Source of the DNA: Bacteroidales bacterium
GTDB lineage: Bacteria > Bacteroidota > Bacteroidia > Bacteroidales > VadinHA17
DNA: 64,000 nt
Direction: 5' to 3'
Assembly: GCA_016715075.1 (NCBI GenBank)
Contig: JADKBK010000002.1
Span: forward strand, 356,425-420,424
Shown: positions 62,501-64,000 of the stretch, in pieces
Numbering within the stretch: the stretch's first letter is position 1
Layout: each line of letters begins with the position of its first letter
The notes under the pieces: generated by a model
What the model was told of the DNA's origin: nothing
The model's database searches: none
What the model saw: only the letters and a program-made list of their open reading frames with translations
Position numbers and translations under genes: made by a program

Positions 62501-62534
62501 CAAGGATGATAACCTTCTTTACAACATCTTTCAT
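59520..62534 (-). CDS. carB: Carbamoyl-phosphate synthase large subunit, internal deletion
   Basis: A 1004-residue protein; the family is usually about 1070. The first ATP-grasp half starts normally (IILGSGALKIGEAGEFDYSG) but runs from IYFLPVTP straight to VRTPRSIAV. The intervening about 70 residues, including the GGQTALN segment, are missing in frame. The second half has its equivalent (GGQIPNNLA) and is complete, as is the C-terminal allosteric domain. CarB joins bicarbonate, ammonia and ATP to form carbamoyl phosphate; as written the first reaction would be impaired. The gap may be an assembly artefact. It is divergent from argR, so arginine control is likely. Confidence 0.88.
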   Translation of the reverse strand: MKDVVKKVIILGSGALKIGEAGEFDYSGSQALKALKEENVETVLINPNIATVQTSEELADKIYFLPVTPVRTPRSIAVHGVEEAIKAAGTLGFPIIIRAAFTLGGQGSGFASNIEELRTLASKAFSYSDQILVEESLKGWKEVEYEVVRDRFDNCITVCNMENFDPLGIHTGESIVVAPSQTLTNSEYHKLRELAIKIIRHIGIVGECNVQYALAPDSEDYRVIEVNARLSRSSALASKATGYPLAFIAAKLGMGYGLHELKNSVTKNTTACFEPALDYIVCKIPRWDLNKFEGVSHLIGSSMKSVGEVMAIGRTFEEAIQKGLRMIGQGMHGFTGNRNLGFEDIERELAEPTDMRIFSITEALEIGMSVDRIYELTKIDKWFLYKLNNIINIKDQLSQFSSLESLPTDLLAHSKIYGFSDFQIARHVLKSGPDEINDDLMKVRSYRKSKGIVPYIKQIDTLAAEYPAVTNYLYLTYSGIEHDIICENDKKSVIVLGSGAYRIGSSVEFDWCSVNAIDTIKKQKLRSVMINYNPETVSTDYDICDRLYFDELTFERVMDIIDLENPGGVIVSVGGQIPNNLAMRLYNEHVPVLGTSPISIDRAENRHKFSEMLDNLDVDQPRWQELTTIGDIYEFVDRIGFPVLIRPSYVLSGAAMNVVSNKNELTHYLELASKVSKQYPVVVSEFIENAKEIELDAVARDGEMMAYAISEHVEFAGVHSGDATMVFPAQKIYFETARRIKRISREIARELNISGPFNIQFLAKDNDIKVIECNLRASRSMPFVSKVLKINLIELATKVMLGLPAEKPSKTVFELDYVGVKAPQFSFSRLAKADPVLGVDMSSTGEVGCIGEGFYEAILKSMLSVGYRVPKKSILLSTGPARSKVELLNSARALRERGHKLYATRGTQQFLNNAGVEAYVAYWPDENKSPNTIDLIKSREVDLVINIPKDLSATELNNDYTIRRSAVDFNVPLITNARLASAYILAFCKLSMDDLEIKSWEEYK

Positions 62535-62551
62535 CTTAACTGTTTGAGGTG

Positions 62552-62559
62552 CAAAAATA
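62552..62559 (-). promoter_or_regulatory. -7 box of carB
   Basis: On the minus strand TATTTTTG matches TAnnTTTG, about 18 bases before the carB start. A -33 element is not clear. Confidence 0.4.
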
Positions 62560-62579
62560 GTACAATTTTTTAATTAGGA

Positions 62580-62609
62580 TTTGAAATAGTAAAAAAATGA
62601 ATATATTTG
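62580..62609 (+). promoter_or_regulatory. argR promoter overlapped by ARG box
   Basis: TTTG at 62580-62583, an 18-base spacer and TATATTTG at 62602-62609 form a consensus promoter for argR-argG. The -7 box lies inside ARG box 1, so a bound repressor would block the polymerase. Confidence 0.6.
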
Positions 62610-62634
62610 CAGAAAAAATGAATAAATATGCAAA
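62596..62634 (+). promoter_or_regulatory. Tandem ARG boxes (ArgR operator)
   Basis: Two 18-bp boxes (62596-62613 and 62617-62634) each with a perfect TGAAT half-site and a diverged second half (TTGCA, ATGCA against ATTCA), separated by exactly 3 bp. This is the spacing of the classical ArgR operator in gamma-proteobacteria. Box 2 covers the argR start codon. Confidence 0.65.
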
Positions 62635-63126
62635 AGGCAAAAAGACTTCTTGCGATAGAGAGTATAATAACCGAGGTTAATATACCTACGCAGGAGGAGT
62701 TGCTGAAACGTCTGAAAGGGAAAGGGATAAGCTGTACACAGGCTACACTGTCCCGCAATTTAAGACAGCTGGGGGTTAGCAGGATACCTGACGGAACAGG
62801 GAATTACAAATATGCATTGTCAGAGAATGTCAGGAATCCTGCCGGTTCTCCGCTAGGAAACTGAATCTGGTACCGGTTATTCAGGATATAGTTGAAGCGA
62901 AAGGGTTTATGGTTATCAGGACAATACCGGAAATGCAAGCAATACTGCATTTTTTATTGATGGTGCCCGCCGGTATGAGATTGCAGGCACTATTGCCGGA
63001 GATGATACGATCCTTTTGATACCCAGGGATGGGATTACCCTGCAGCAGGTTCATACCTGCCTGGAGATAATTCTTCCGGGGATACACGAACAGATAAAAA
63101 AGAAACTAAAATATTTCAATTTTAAA
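62628..63126 (+). pseudogene. argR: Arginine repressor ArgR, frameshifted
   Basis: The first about 70 codons (62628 to about 62850) are a normal ArgR winged-helix domain (TQEELLKRLKGKGISCTQAT, LSRNLRQLGV). The open frame ends at 62864. The C-terminal oligomerisation and arginine-binding domain continues in other frames: IRTIP, then NASNTAFFIDGAR, AGTIAGDDTILLIP, LQQVHTCLEIILPGI. At least two one- or two-base indels are needed. With the neighbour argG this points to poor sequence at the contig end rather than a decayed gene. It controls arginine synthesis. Confidence 0.75.
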
Positions 63127-63129
63127 GTA

Positions 63130-64000
63130 ATGAAGAAAAAGTGGTTCTCGCGTACAGTGGTGGATTGGATACCTCGGTAATACTGAAGTGGTTAATTGAA
63201 AAAAGATTACGGGGTTATCGCTTTTGCTTGGCGGATGTCGGGCAGAAAGAAGATTTTGAAGAGTGCGAGAAAAAAGCTCTGCTTCTGGGCGCCTCGAAAA
63301 GTTAATGTGCGGATTTGAAGAGAATTTATTGATGAATATGTACTTAAAGCAATTTGGCAAACGCCATATATGAAGACAGGTATCTTCTAGGACTGCTCTA
63401 GCAAGGCCATTTGGTGCAAAAAAGCAGATAGAAGTGGCCAAAGAGGAAGGAGCGAAGCCATTAGCTCACGGGACTACGGGAAAGGAATGATCAGGTTAGT
63501 TTGAACTCTGTTACTATGTTTGATGCGGGAGTTAACGTTATTTCCACCTGGAAAGATAAGGAGTTTCTTTCTCAGTTCAAGGGACAGGACAGATCTACTA
63601 AAATATGCTTCTGAAAAAAATATTCCTGTAAGGCAAGTATAGCAAAGCCTTACAGCGAAGATGATAACCTGATGCATATCAGTCATGAAGCAGGGAGTTC
63701 TTGAAGATCCAATGTATACTCTTCACAGAGTATGCTTGAAAGATGGTGATGCCACAGGATGCTGCAAAAAAGGAGACCAGGATAGTGATCTACATTTCAA
63801 GAATGGCAAACCTAAAAAAACTTGTCAATAAGGAAGACGGAACAATCAAGGAGGACTCTTACGAAATGTATGTCTACCTGAATGATATTGCCGGAAAGAA
63901 TGGTATCGGGCTTCTGGATATGGTTGAGAACAGGTTTGTCGGGATAAAGTCAAGGGGCGTTTATGAGACTCCTGCGGCCACGGTTCTGCACATTGCACAC
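63130..64000 (+). pseudogene. argG: Argininosuccinate synthase, indel-riddled and partial
   Basis: Frame-hopping translation spells ArgG: VVLAYSGGLDTSVILKWLIEK, ADVGQKEDFEECEKKALLLGAS, FIDEYVLKAIW, TTGKGNDQVRFE, IAKPYSEDDNLMHISHEAG, EDGTIKEDSYEMYVYLNDIA and GIGLLDMVENRFVGIKSRGVYETPAATVLHIAH. Indels occur every few dozen bases up to about 63790, after which one frame runs to the window end; the gene continues beyond it. The enzyme joins citrulline and aspartate. Residues are otherwise conserved, so base loss or gain in sequencing is the likely cause. Confidence 0.75.

Noticed and set aside
1..64000. Mobile elements, prophage, restriction-modification or toxin-antitoxin systems
   Set aside because: No transposase, integrase, phage structural, methylase or paired toxin gene was recognised anywhere in the window.

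Overview
The window looks like chromosomal DNA of an uncultured Bacteroidota member, most likely in the Bacteroidales/Marinilabiliales range. The evidence is repeated TAnnTTTG -7 promoter boxes with a TTTG element about 20 bases upstream, many short lipoprotein signals ending in a Cys, DUF4369/TlpA thioredoxin lipoproteins, a GT3-GT35 glucan synthase/phosphorylase fusion, and the order trigger factor-clpP-clpX. No phage, IS element or CRISPR array was seen.

Layout. 1-5.1 kb: accessory small genes (a barrel-like fragment, a frameshifted serine beta-lactamase-like lipoprotein, a BNR/Ycf48-like lipoprotein, a cupin, a TonB-C protein) and a decayed second copy of part of comM. 5.4-9.6 kb: comM, a PQQ-like propeller and a Gfo/Idh/MocA oxidoreductase. 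9.9-19.5 kb: the most unusual region. A sigma-54-type promoter and an upstream palindrome precede a PstS-like binding protein, two GcvH-like proteins, a Tat-type four-cluster ferredoxin and an NrfD/HybB membrane subunit. They are followed by a histidine kinase with two c-heme-type motifs, an NtrC-class regulator, an archaemetzincin and a tandem SiaB/DUF6272 protein. 19.5-22.6 kb: lpxH and two tandem TlpA-like lipoproteins, one lacking the first CxxC cysteine. 22.8-33.9 kb: a glycogen cluster (debranching enzyme, GT4, GH57, GT3-GT35 fusion, GlgB). 34-48.3 kb: housekeeping genes (ribF, ahcY, greA, HIT, comF, ruvC, S41 protease, EamA, serS, rpmA, rplU, bifunctional nuclease, GH97, thyA). 48.3-64 kb: heptanucleotide repeats, folA, a lipoprotein, clpX-clpP-tig, tRNA-Leu, lptB, tatC, recQ, GT2, GNAT, carB, and divergent argR-argG behind two ARG boxes.

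How it works together. In the 9.9-18.3 kb region a membrane-anchored heme sensor and a sigma-54 activator probably control a periplasmic/membrane redox module with no catalytic subunit of its own. The GcvH-like domains share an NGK turn in which the Lys is one position off the lipoyl-Lys site. I found no described system that matches this set. The glycogen block carries two synthase types, a phosphorylase, debranching and branching enzymes, but no glgC.

Quality caution. Several genes are broken by one-base indels (about 1548, 11038, 29951, 32847). The last 1.2 kb (argR/argG) changes frame every few dozen bases while still spelling a recognisable protein. This looks more like residual sequencing or assembly error than biology. 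carB lacks about 70 residues in frame near its N-terminus, which may be a collapse in the assembly or a real deletion.
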